Of a stretch of DNA of 23,579 nucleotides, positions 16,077-22,546 are shown piece by piece (position 1 is the stretch's first letter; every line of letters begins with the position of its first letter). The stretch covers positions 1 through 23,579 of the forward strand of contig CAZAAK010000034.1 in assembly GCA_964483145.1 (NCBI GenBank). Direction: 5' to 3'. Source of the DNA: Colimorpha sp964483145 (GTDB lineage: Bacteria; Bacteroidota; Bacteroidia; Bacteroidales; P3). The notes under the pieces are model-generated. The model saw only the letters and a list, made by a program, of their open reading frames with translations. It was not told the origin of the DNA and did no database searches. The position numbers and the translations under genes are program-made.

Positions 16077-17033
16077 ATGACAAAAGAACTCTACCTTGCT
16101 GCCGGTTGCTTTTGGGGCGCCGAGCATTTTTTTAAACAAATTTGTGGCGTAACCTCTACCGAGGTCGGCTTTGCCAACGGCCACACGCCCAATCCCACCT
16201 ACCGTCAGGTCTACACCGATTCCACTGGCTATGCCGAGGCCGTGCACCTGTGCTACGACCCGCTTAGGGTGAGCCTCACCTTTCTGTTGCAGATGTATTT
16301 CAAGGCCATCGACCCTACCAGCCTCAACAAACAGGGCGAGGACGAAGGCACGCGCTACCGTACGGGCATTTATTATGTCGACCCCGACGACCTCCCCTTT
16401 ATCCGCCACGTCATCGCCGCCGAGGCCGCTCGGCACGAAATCCCTCTTTGTGTGGAGGTGTTGCCATTGCACAACTTCTACCCTGCCGAGGACTGCCATC
16501 AAGGCTATCTGGACAAAAATCCCAGCGGCTACTGCCATCTGCCCGTGGCCCTTTTCGAGTATGCCCGCAACAACAGCGACCGCCTCACCCAGCAAAAGTT
16601 GCAGCAATACGAGTTGCTCCTCAAGCAGTTCCGCGCCCTTGCCGACGGTGAAGCCGACACCCTAGCCCTAATGGCTAATCTAGTGGCCATCCTCCAGGAT
16701 GCTTTCCATTTTTGGTGGACGGGTTTCTATCGTGTGGTGGGGGAGGAGCTGGTCCTTGGCACCTTTCAGGGCCCCGTTGCCTGCATGCGCATTGGCTACG
16801 GAAAGGGAGTCTGCGGCACCTGTTGGAAGAAAAACCGCCCGCTGCTAGTGCCCGATGTCGATGCCTTCCCTGGCCATATCGCCTGTAGCGCCGCCTCTCG
16901 CAGCGAAATCGTTGTCCCCTTACGCAAGGGCGGCAATGTCGTGGCTGTGCTGGATATCGACAGCCAATACCCCGCCACCTTCGATTTCTGCGACCGGCAC
17001 TGCCTCGAGGCTTGCCTTGGCATCCTGCCATAG
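16077..17033 (+). CDS. msrA: Fusion of methionine-S-sulfoxide reductase and free-methionine-R-sulfoxide reductase
   Basis: A 318-residue cytosolic protein with two repair domains. Residues 1-160 are MsrA, which reduces the S form of methionine sulfoxide: catalytic Cys11 in AAGCFWGAEH, GYAEAV at 51-56, and AEDCHQGYLDKNPSGYC at 137-153. Residues 195-318 are a GAF-fold fRMsr domain, which reduces the R form of free methionine sulfoxide. Its three family cysteines are all present: Cys236 (GPVACMRIG), Cys246 (GKGVCGT) and Cys270 (GHIACSAASRSEIVVP). The usual MsrA partner is MsrB, so pairing with fRMsr is uncommon. Position 140, Tyr or Asp in many MsrAs, is Cys here. It follows xerD by 86 bases and may be read from the same transcript. 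Confidence 0.9.
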   Translation: MTKELYLAAGCFWGAEHFFKQICGVTSTEVGFANGHTPNPTYRQVYTDSTGYAEAVHLCYDPLRVSLTFLLQMYFKAIDPTSLNKQGEDEGTRYRTGIYYVDPDDLPFIRHVIAAEAARHEIPLCVEVLPLHNFYPAEDCHQGYLDKNPSGYCHLPVALFEYARNNSDRLTQQKLQQYELLLKQFRALADGEADTLALMANLVAILQDAFHFWWTGFYRVVGEELVLGTFQGPVACMRIGYGKGVCGTCWKKNRPLLVPDVDAFPGHIACSAASRSEIVVPLRKGGNVVAVLDIDSQYPATFDFCDRHCLEACLGILP

Positions 17034-17073
17034 GTTGTGCCGTGGCGCGACCCCTGCGCCTGCCGCTATGCGC

Positions 17074-17781
17074 CTATCGCGAGTGATTGTCCCTTGCATC
17101 GGCCTGCGGGTCGTACTTTTTGCCAATGAACATCAGGACAAGTAGCGCCAGCACTGGCGTGATGAACAGGCTTGCTAGCACCCACGCTGCAGCGCTACGC
17201 CCGCGCCCCTTGGCTACTAGTGCAACCAGCACAAACAACCCTGTGGCGCAAAAGATTAGCAACACTATCGTGGTCGTATCCAGCGGAGAGGAGCTCCTCT
17301 CCGCCGACGCCTCTCCGCCGTTGCCGAAACCGGAAAAGATGCCCTTGGAGTCCTCCGATGCCACGCTGTCTGGGTCCGGCTCCTTGTCGTAGCCAACCAG
17401 CTGAAACTCAATCTTGAACTTACGGGATTCCCCATAAAGATCTTGTGATTTGTAGTAGGAGTAATGCCGATCATGTTCGTAGGCGGGGATGTTCACCTTG
17501 CGGGTCATGCCAGGGGCAATCTCTATATTGGAGGAAAATTCTTTGTAGTCAAGTTCCCGCCCGCTCATGTCCAAGTACTTGATAATGTATCTTACGCCGA
17601 TGATGGCCTTGTCGGTGTTGTTCTTTAGGGCAAGCGTGGCCTCCGAGTCCATCCAGTTTTGGTCGTATTGCACTAGCTCCACTGCACTGGCAGTCCCCTG
17701 CGTTGTGTTGTCGGCCCCCTGCGGTGTGGCAGCCACACACAGCGGCAGGGCAAGCAAAAACATTAAAACGAACTTTTTCAT
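17074..17781 (-). CDS. Exported protein with C-terminal membrane hairpin, function unknown
   Basis: A 235-residue protein with a signal peptide (MKKFVLMFLLALPLCVAATP). Residues 34-130 look like a beta-sandwich domain resembling the FxLYD/DUF3426-like type that reports on unmodified versus modified backbones (LKNNTDKAIIGVRYIIKYLD, then APGMTRKVNIPAY). A Ser/Gly-rich linker follows, then two membrane helices at about 171-190 and 198-219 and a charged tail. It is probably an inner-membrane protein with the sandwich domain in the periplasm. The open frame begins at 17853, but the signal peptide fixes the start at 17781. It converges on the msrA fusion and has its own perfect promoter. I do not recognise a named family. 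Confidence 0.75.
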   Translation of the reverse strand: MKKFVLMFLLALPLCVAATPQGADNTTQGTASAVELVQYDQNWMDSEATLALKNNTDKAIIGVRYIIKYLDMSGRELDYKEFSSNIEIAPGMTRKVNIPAYEHDRHYSYYKSQDLYGESRKFKIEFQLVGYDKEPDPDSVASEDSKGIFSGFGNGGEASAERSSSPLDTTTIVLLIFCATGLFVLVALVAKGRGRSAAAWVLASLFITPVLALLVLMFIGKKYDPQADARDNHSR

Positions 17782-17890
17782 GGTTTCTATTGTTTTTCGG
17801 TTTTGTAGGCTTTTGTTCATTCGTTTGCAGCCTTTTGCAAAGGCATGGCACAATAGGCCCGTGCATGGTTGCGGCGGTCTTTTTGGGGTG

Positions 17891-17921
17891 CAAAGGTACG
17901 GAATATTTCCGATACGGCAAA
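17891..17921 (-). promoter_or_regulatory. Consensus Bacteroidetes promoter of the exported-protein gene
   Basis: On the minus strand TTTG (17918-17921) is followed after exactly 19 bases by TACCTTTG (17891-17898) and CA. This is an exact TTTG-N19-TAnnTTTG promoter. It predicts a leader of about 100 bases. Confidence 0.85.
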
Positions 17922-17930
17922 ATTTTTTCT

Positions 17931-17952
17931 TCTAGCGCACCTCTAGCGCACC
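17931..17952. repeat. Two perfect tandem copies of an 11-bp unit
   Basis: TCTAGCGCACC occurs twice in a row, just upstream of the exported-protein promoter. The unit length is the same as in the large repeat region at 19.5-19.7 kb, though the sequence differs. Confidence 0.7.
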
Positions 17953-17992
17953 CACCGCTCGGCGTTCCTGCCCGTTTTGCCCGAGGGCACCG

Positions 17993-18030
17993 GCCGATGC
18001 GCAAACTTTTGCAAAAGACTGCGCATCGGC
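17993..18030 (-). terminator. Hairpin at the end of the MATE gene
   Basis: A perfect 11-bp stem GCCGATGCGCA/TGCGCATCGGC whose loop contains the palindrome CTTTTGCAAAAG. It begins 3 bases after the MATE stop codon. The minus strand lacks a T-run behind it, so it may be a rho-assisted terminator or a 3' end stabiliser. Confidence 0.65.
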
Positions 18031-18033
18031 GCG

Positions 18034-19380
18034 TTATGCCCGCCGGCGCAGCAACTGTGGTGCAAATCGGCAAACCAAGAAAAAGCACAGCAACAGGGTA
18101 AGCGTTTCGGCCACATCAATAGCCCACCAAATGCTGTCGATGCCCGCCACGACAGGCAACACCCACACGCAGGAGAGCTCAAAGACCAGCGAGCGGACCA
18201 GCGCTGCCACCGCGCTAATTAGGCCATTCTGCATGGCTGTAAAGAGGGCCGAGACGAACATGTTCCACCCGCAGACGAGGAAGCAGAGCACATAAAGCCG
18301 CAGGGCCTTGGTGGTGAGTGCCGTGAGGGCGGCATCGTAGCCAACAAAGATGCGCGACAACTCGCCGCTCAACGCCAAAGCTAGTAGCGTCATGGCAGTT
18401 TCTGTCAGTCCAATGATTACCAGCGACTTGTGGAACAGCGACCGTTGCTCTTCCAGGTTGCGCGCGCCGTAGTGGTAGCCGATAATGGGTGTAATGGCAA
18501 TGCAGTAGCCCATAAAGACGGCGGCATAGACATAGGTGACGTACATCACCACGCCGTAGGCCGCCACGCCGTCCTCCCCCAAATAGCGCATCAACTGCAG
18601 GTTGTAGCAGATTCCCACAATGCTTGCGGCAATATTGCCCACGTATTCGCTCAGCCCGTTGCCGCAGGCCTTGCCGATATAGGGCATCACAAAGCGCACC
18701 CGCGGCAGCAGGGTGAGGCTCCCTCGACCCGGTTTGCGCGCGCCAAAGTAGAACAACGGGAAGAGTCCCCCCACCAGCTGCGAGAACGCCGTAGCCACGG
18801 CAGCGCCCGCCACGCCCCACCGCAGTCCCCATACCAAAAGGGCATCCAACAGAATGTTTATCACCCCGCTCAGCACCGCTATCACCGTGCCTAGTTGCGG
18901 CCGCTCGGCAGTCATGTAGAACGACTGAAAAGCCATCTGCAACACAAAGCCCGGCATGCCTATCATGCATATCCGGCTGTAGGTCACGCACTCCTGCAAC
19001 ATTCCTTCTCCTGCCCCCAGCCACCGCGCTATGGTAGGCGCAAAAACGGCAAACAACGCCCCGCTGACAATACCTGTTAGCAACGCAAAATAGACTAGCA
19101 TGCTGAATATGCGGTTGGCTTTTTGGGGGTAGCCTTCGCCTTTTACCTTGGCCACCAGTGCGCCGCCGCCGCTACCTACCATCAGCCCTAGCGCGCCTAG
19201 CACCATCATTGCGGGCATCATCAGGTTGACGGCAGCAAAGTCGCTTTTGCCCGCAAAATTGGAAACGAAAAACCCGTCCACAATGCTGTAGATGGAACTG
19301 ATGAGCACTGTGCCGATGCTCGGCAATACCGACCGCAAAATCCGCCCGTAGCTGTAATGTTCTGATAATGAAATCTTCAT
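18034..19380 (-). CDS. MATE-family multidrug/metabolite efflux transporter
   Basis: A 448-residue inner-membrane protein with about 12 hydrophobic segments in two halves, typical of MATE exporters that expel cationic drugs or metabolites in exchange for Na+ or H+. Seen: N-terminal ILRSVLPSIGTVLISSIYSI, VDGFFVSNFAG, the GSGGGALVAKVKGEG motif, and in the second half YVTYVYAAVFMGYCIAITPI with YHYGARNLEEQR, the family's conserved cytosolic loop. The frame is open upstream to 19419, but the ATG at 19380 gives the normal N-terminus and leaves room for a promoter box (TACCTTTG on the minus strand). It is transcribed alone. The substrate is not predictable. Confidence 0.92.
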   Translation of the reverse strand: MKISLSEHYSYGRILRSVLPSIGTVLISSIYSIVDGFFVSNFAGKSDFAAVNLMMPAMMVLGALGLMVGSGGGALVAKVKGEGYPQKANRIFSMLVYFALLTGIVSGALFAVFAPTIARWLGAGEGMLQECVTYSRICMIGMPGFVLQMAFQSFYMTAERPQLGTVIAVLSGVINILLDALLVWGLRWGVAGAAVATAFSQLVGGLFPLFYFGARKPGRGSLTLLPRVRFVMPYIGKACGNGLSEYVGNIAASIVGICYNLQLMRYLGEDGVAAYGVVMYVTYVYAAVFMGYCIAITPIIGYHYGARNLEEQRSLFHKSLVIIGLTETAMTLLALALSGELSRIFVGYDAALTALTTKALRLYVLCFLVCGWNMFVSALFTAMQNGLISAVAALVRSLVFELSCVWVLPVVAGIDSIWWAIDVAETLTLLLCFFLVCRFAPQLLRRRA

Positions 19381-19408
19381 GCGCTTCGTGCCAAAGTCAA
19401 GCAAGGCG

Positions 19409-19416
19409 CAAAGGTA
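19409..19416 (-). promoter_or_regulatory. MATE gene -7 promoter box
   Basis: The minus strand reads TACCTTTG, an exact TAnnTTTG match, 28 bases before the MATE start. The -33 region is weak. Confidence 0.65.
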
Positions 19417-19487
19417 CAAATTATCTCCCGTCTGTGCAGAAAAAAATTTCGGCCCTTCGTCCGTCTCCGCAACATGGCTCTAGGTGG

Positions 19488-19743
19488 TGGGTAAGGGATA
19501 GGTAGGGTAGCGGAGGGGTCGTGGAGGGGTCGTAGTGACGTCGCTCTTTTGTTTACCTTTTGTTTACATTTCTTTTACTTTTTGTTTAGTCTTTGTTTAC
19601 CTTACCTAAATAAAAGGTAAAAGAAACGTAAAAGAAACCTAAACAAAAGGTAAACAAAAGAGCGACCTTACTGTGACCCTACCCATACCTTACCCATGCC
19701 TCACCTACAGCTCACCCATGCCTCACCTACAGCTCGCCCACGG
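19488..19743. repeat. Large imperfect palindrome built from 11-bp tandem units
   Basis: Inner arms at 19540-19566 and 19640-19666 are perfect 27-bp reverse complements, continuing after a 2-base mismatch with 10 more paired bases (19569-19578 with 19628-19637). Outer arms at 19488-19508 and 19676-19696 pair at 19 of 21 bases. Most of the region is 11-bp units in tandem: five CTTTTGTTTAC-like units at 19546-19600, four GTAAACAAAAG-like units at 19617-19660, and seven C-rich units at 19667-19743 such as CTTACCCATGC and CTCACCTACAG. Two GGAGGGGTCGT copies lie at 19512-19533. No protein is encoded. It could bind a repeat-reading protein, form a cruciform, or be a mobile or replication-linked element; nothing in the sequence decides. 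Confidence 0.9.
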
Positions 19744-20107
19744 TTTGCTAGTTGCTTTTTTGTGGCTGTATGTGGCTGCTACACAATGTATGGTAGCTAC
19801 GTGCAGGGCTAGTAAGGGGCGTTTGCGCCGTGCAGGATGGCGCCTGTGCCGAAAATTTTGCGCCAAGGGGTGTTTGCCGCGCGCCAAAGTGCAAGGGCGG
19901 TTACGGAAAGAATGGGGGTGACGGCCAAAAGTGCGTGAGCGGAGACTAAAAAGTGTGGGGGGGGGGGGCGAAGTCTCAAAAGTGTGGGGCGGAGGCTTGA
20001 GGTGTGGGGTGGTGCCTTGACGTGTAGCAGGCGGCGTCGGATGCGTGGTGGTTAAGGTTCGGGTGGCGGCCTTTGGGGGACTGTGTGAATTTTTTTTCGG
20101 AAGAAGT
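19744..20107. other. Gene-free G-rich stretch with a G12 tract
   Basis: No convincing gene on either strand; the long open frame on the minus strand is Pro/Thr/His-rich and looks like a by-product of composition. The plus strand becomes increasingly G-rich, with a run of 12 G at 19957-19968 and several GTGTGGGG segments following. The homopolymer could vary in length between cells and might affect the downstream promoter at 20131, but it is over 160 bases away. Confidence 0.6.
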
Positions 20108-20138
20108 GTTTCTATGAGAATTTTTTTTTGTATCTTTG
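20108..20138 (+). promoter_or_regulatory. Promoter of the variable-lipoprotein genes
   Basis: TATCTTTG at 20131-20138 matches the TAnnTTTG box and is preceded by a T-rich spacer; GTTT at 20108-20111 stands 19 bases upstream. Transcription would begin near 20145, at the first 23-bp repeat, giving a leader of about 185 bases made largely of repeats. Confidence 0.6.
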
Positions 20139-20142
20139 CAAA

Positions 20143-20204
20143 AAATATTGGGGGCAGGTTGCAAGAAATATTGGGGGCAGGTTGCAAGAAATATTGGGGG
20201 CAGG
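20143..20204 (+). repeat. 23-bp direct repeat, 2.7 copies
   Basis: Copies at 20143-20165, 20166-20188 and a partial one at 20189-20204 are identical. Each begins AAATATTGGGGGCAGG and full copies end TTGCAAG. They begin where transcription of the downstream lipoprotein gene is expected to start. Confidence 0.9.
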
Positions 20205-20216
20205 CGTAGTCGCGCA

Positions 20217-20286
20217 AAGCTGTAAATCAGGGCCAACAAAAACCGTAAGAAAAGCTGTAAACTAGGGTCAACAAAAACCGTAAGAA
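20217..20286 (+). repeat. 35-bp direct repeat, two copies
   Basis: Copies at 20217-20251 and 20252-20286 abut and differ at 3 of 35 positions. Each begins AAGCTGTAAA and ends CAACAAAAACCGTAAGAA. They occupy the middle of the leader before the first variable lipoprotein. Confidence 0.9.
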
Positions 20287-20330
20287 ATTAGGATTAGCAA
20301 AATTATAAATCAAAAAAAATCACAAGCTTT

Positions 20331-21179
20331 ATGAAGATGAAGGCAATTTGCAAGTTAGCCACACTGCTTGGCGCGGTGGGCTTGGTGTTAGCGGTTGCGT
20401 GCAAACGTGAAACCGTAGCGGATGATCCCGCAGTCGTACCCGCAGGAGATAGCATAACCGTGGTAGAAGATAGTGAGGGGCTTCTTACGGTAACGATAAA
20501 AGGCGCGAGCTATCGGATGAGGCCCGTGGCGGGTGGTACCTTTACGATGGGGGCACCCGCGGAGGATAGCGATGCTGATGAATGGGAGAAGCCCGCGCAT
20601 GAGGTGACCCTGAGCAGCTACTACATGGGCACGACGGAGGTGACGCAAGCGCTGTGGAAGGCGGTGATGGGGAGCAACCCATCGTATTTCGAGGGGGACA
20701 ACTTGCCTGTGGAGAAGGTTTCATGGAGCGACTGCCAGGAGTTCGTCGCAAAGCTGAACCAGATGACGGGCAAGCAATTCCGCCTGCCTACGGAGGCAGA
20801 GTGGGAGTATGCCGCAAGGGGTGGCAACCAAAGCAAGGGCTACATTTACAGTGGCAGCAACGACATTGATGCGGTGGCATGGTATGCGGAGGACTTTTTG
20901 GACCTTGGCAACACCCACCCCGTGGGCACCAAGCAGCCCAACGAGCTGGGCCTCTACGACATGAGCGGCAATGTTTTTGAGTGGTGCGCGGACTGGAGTG
21001 GGGACTATAGCAGCGAGGCGCAGACCAGCCCTACAGGTCCTGCGAGTGGGTCGACCCGCATGATTCGTGGCGGTAGCTGGTGCGACGTTGCCGGATTCTG
21101 CCGCTCGTTGTACCGCTGCGACAGCTCCCCGGACAACCGCAACAACACCATTGGGCTGCGCCTAGCCCTCACTGAGTAG
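20331..21179 (+). CDS. FGE/C-type-lectin-fold lipoprotein with hypervariable C-terminus, copy 1
   Basis: A 282-residue lipoprotein (lipobox AVAC, Cys24) with a SUMF1/FGE-type domain at about residues 62-280. Landmarks: MRPVAGGTFTMG, EVTLSSYYMGTTEVTQALW, FRLPTEAEWEYAARGG, LGLYDMSGNVFEWCADW, RGGSW (246-250) and the closing GLRLALTE. Its final Cys pair (Cys251, Cys257) is spaced C-x5-C, whereas sulfatase-activating FGE has C-x4-C, so sulfatase maturation is doubtful. Residues 251-274 are where it departs most from its paralog 122 bases downstream, in the position of the variable repeat of DGR-diversified C-type-lectin proteins; the end reads PDNRNNTIGLRL, as in such proteins. I infer a surface or periplasmic ligand-binding protein. 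A start at 20337 is equally possible. Confidence 0.85.
   Translation: MKMKAICKLATLLGAVGLVLAVACKRETVADDPAVVPAGDSITVVEDSEGLLTVTIKGASYRMRPVAGGTFTMGAPAEDSDADEWEKPAHEVTLSSYYMGTTEVTQALWKAVMGSNPSYFEGDNLPVEKVSWSDCQEFVAKLNQMTGKQFRLPTEAEWEYAARGGNQSKGYIYSGSNDIDAVAWYAEDFLDLGNTHPVGTKQPNELGLYDMSGNVFEWCADWSGDYSSEAQTSPTGPASGSTRMIRGGSWCDVAGFCRSLYRCDSSPDNRNNTIGLRLALTE
21081..21152 (+). other. Candidate variable repeat of lipoprotein copy 1
   Basis: Twenty-four codons between the constant CGTGGCGGTAGCTGG and GGGCTGCGCCTAGCCCTCAC. Many codons have the form NNC (GAC, AGC, AAC, ACC, TAC, TGC), as expected if AAC codons of a template were mutated at their adenines. No template is in the window. Confidence 0.5.
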
Positions 21180-21301
21180 CAAGTCGGCACTAAACAGGCG
21201 GGCGCTGAGCACGACCTTAAGCTCAAGAAACCAATGCAACAAGTGCTGAAATTGAAGTATCAAAGAAGTATCAGAAAATTACAAATTAAACTGCGAACAT
21301 T

Positions 21302-22168
21302 ATGAAAATCACTTACAAGTTGGCCATGCTGCTTGGCGCAGTGGGCTTGATGCTGACGATTTCGTGCGGCCGCGATGACCCCGAGCCCCCCGCTCCTCCC
21401 GAAAACCCCGAAGAAACTCCTACGGTAATTGTGGATGGGGCAAATTTTTCGATAAATGGTGTGAGCTACGAAATGGTACCCGTGGCGGGTGGCACCTTTG
21501 CGATGGGGTCGACGGCGGAGCAACTAGCGGAGCAACTAGGCGAGGGCTATATCTACGAAGATGCTCACCAGTGGTGTTTGGAGTCGGAACTGCCTGCGCA
21601 CGAGGTGACCCTGAGCAGCTACTATATAGGCAAGACGGAGGTGACGCAAGCCCTATGGGAGGCGGTGATGGGGAGCAACCCATCGAATTTCGAGGGGGAT
21701 AACCTGCCTGTGGAGGAGGTTTCGTGGAGCGACTGCCAGGAGTTTATCTTGGAGCTGAACCGCTTGACGGGCAAGCAATTCCGCCTGCCTACGGAGGCGG
21801 AGTGGGAGTATGCCGCAAGGGGTGGCAACCAAAGCAAGGGCTACATTTACAGCGGCAGCAACAATGCCAACGAGGTGGCATGGTGCGACGGCGGTAACGG
21901 CACCCACCCCGTGGGCACCAAGCAGCCCAACGAGCTGGGCCTCTACGACATGAGCGGCAATGTGTGGGAGTGGTGCGCGGACTGGTATGGAGGCTATAGC
22001 AGCGGGGCGCAGACGGATCCTACAGGCCCTGCGAGCGGGTCGGACCGCGTGGAGCGTGGCGGTAGCTGGAATAACGACGCATGGCTCTGCCGCTCGACGG
22101 GCCGCTTCAACGACCCCCCAAGCTTCCGCGTCAACTTCCTGGGGCTGCGCCTAGCCCTCACGGAGTAG
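21302..22168 (+). CDS. FGE/C-type-lectin-fold lipoprotein with hypervariable C-terminus, copy 2
   Basis: A 288-residue paralog of the preceding gene with its own lipoprotein signal (MKITYKLAMLLGAVGLMLTI, Cys22) and a Pro-rich spacer (PEPPAPPENPEE). The SUMF1/FGE-type domain covers about residues 57-288, with the same landmarks and an insertion at 71-97 (AEQLAEQLGEGYIYEDAHQW). The closing RGGSW is followed by NNDAWLCRSTGRFN and ends GLRLALTE; only one of the two FGE active-site cysteines remains (Cys263), so enzymatic FGE activity is unlikely. A block of roughly 100 bases around FRLPTEAEWEYAARGG is almost identical to copy 1, whereas codons 257-280 are mostly different. No promoter box lies in the 122-base gap, so it is probably co-transcribed with copy 1. 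Confidence 0.85.
   Translation: MKITYKLAMLLGAVGLMLTISCGRDDPEPPAPPENPEETPTVIVDGANFSINGVSYEMVPVAGGTFAMGSTAEQLAEQLGEGYIYEDAHQWCLESELPAHEVTLSSYYIGKTEVTQALWEAVMGSNPSNFEGDNLPVEEVSWSDCQEFILELNRLTGKQFRLPTEAEWEYAARGGNQSKGYIYSGSNNANEVAWCDGGNGTHPVGTKQPNELGLYDMSGNVWEWCADWYGGYSSGAQTDPTGPASGSDRVERGGSWNNDAWLCRSTGRFNDPPSFRVNFLGLRLALTE
22070..22141 (+). other. Candidate variable repeat of lipoprotein copy 2
   Basis: Same position and flanks as in copy 1. Against copy 1, I count about 30 differing bases in 72, of which about 24 are at codon positions 1 or 2. The shared flank continues 7 bases beyond the last sense codon (TAGCAAG). Confidence 0.5.
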
Positions 22169-22333
22169 CAAGCTAGTTATTACAAAACGGGCGTACCAAA
22201 AACAATCCGAGCGCATCAAAATCTTTGGATAGAAAACTAAGAATTGCCTAATGCACCAAGAAAAAGGTGGGGCGAGTGGAATGAGTAAGGTACGGCTAGG
22301 CTGAGCGTGTGGGGGCGGCGAGGCGAAAAATAT
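22169..22333. other. Gap after the second lipoprotein gene
   Basis: Non-coding. No terminator hairpin, template repeat or reverse-transcriptase remnant is visible directly behind the second lipoprotein gene. Confidence 0.5.
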
Positions 22334-22364
22334 TTTGCCAGGTGGGAAATTGTTCGTACCTTTG
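22334..22364 (+). promoter_or_regulatory. Consensus Bacteroidetes promoter of the ATPase gene
   Basis: TTTG at 22334-22337 and TACCTTTG at 22357-22364 are separated by exactly 19 bases. It closely resembles the exported-protein promoter at 17891-17921, including TTTTGCC and GGAAAT in the spacer. It predicts a leader of about 175 bases. Confidence 0.85.
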
Positions 22365-22402
22365 CAAAACCGAATTGGAGGGTGGGCGGTAGCAGCAGAG
22401 GA

Positions 22403-22434
22403 GCCTTCTGCCGCAGCAGGCGGAGGCAGAAGGC
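22403..22434 (+). promoter_or_regulatory. Strong hairpin in the leader of the ATPase gene
   Basis: A perfect 10-bp stem GCCTTCTGCC/GGCAGAAGGC with a 12-base loop, some 30 bases after the expected transcript start. No T-run follows, so it is not a plain terminator; it may stabilise the messenger or be a control element. Confidence 0.5.
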
Positions 22435-22546
22435 GGTTGCGGCGCTCGGAGTGTGCTAGTAATCGCTTGAATGGGCGAATTTTGTGGGAACGGTGTGGGA
22501 AAGTATTGGAACACCAAACCAAATTGTAGGCAAGAACAAAAAAGGG

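Noticed and set aside
19540..19666. Simple bidirectional transcription terminator
   Set aside because: Arms are far longer than a terminator, AT-rich, made of tandem 11-mers, and lie upstream of the MATE promoter with no gene reading into them from the left.
19723..20217. 164-residue open frame on the minus strand across the repeat region
   Set aside because: Its sequence is Pro/Thr/His-rich, includes the translated 23-bp repeats, has no domain and no promoter; it is a by-product of the G-rich strand.
20143..20286. CRISPR array
   Set aside because: The 23-bp and 35-bp repeats abut without spacers, and no cas gene is present.
20331..22168. Sulfatase-activating formylglycine-generating enzymes
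   Set aside because: The fold matches, but the active-site cysteine pair is misplaced in copy 1 and incomplete in copy 2, both are lipoproteins, and no sulfatase is nearby.
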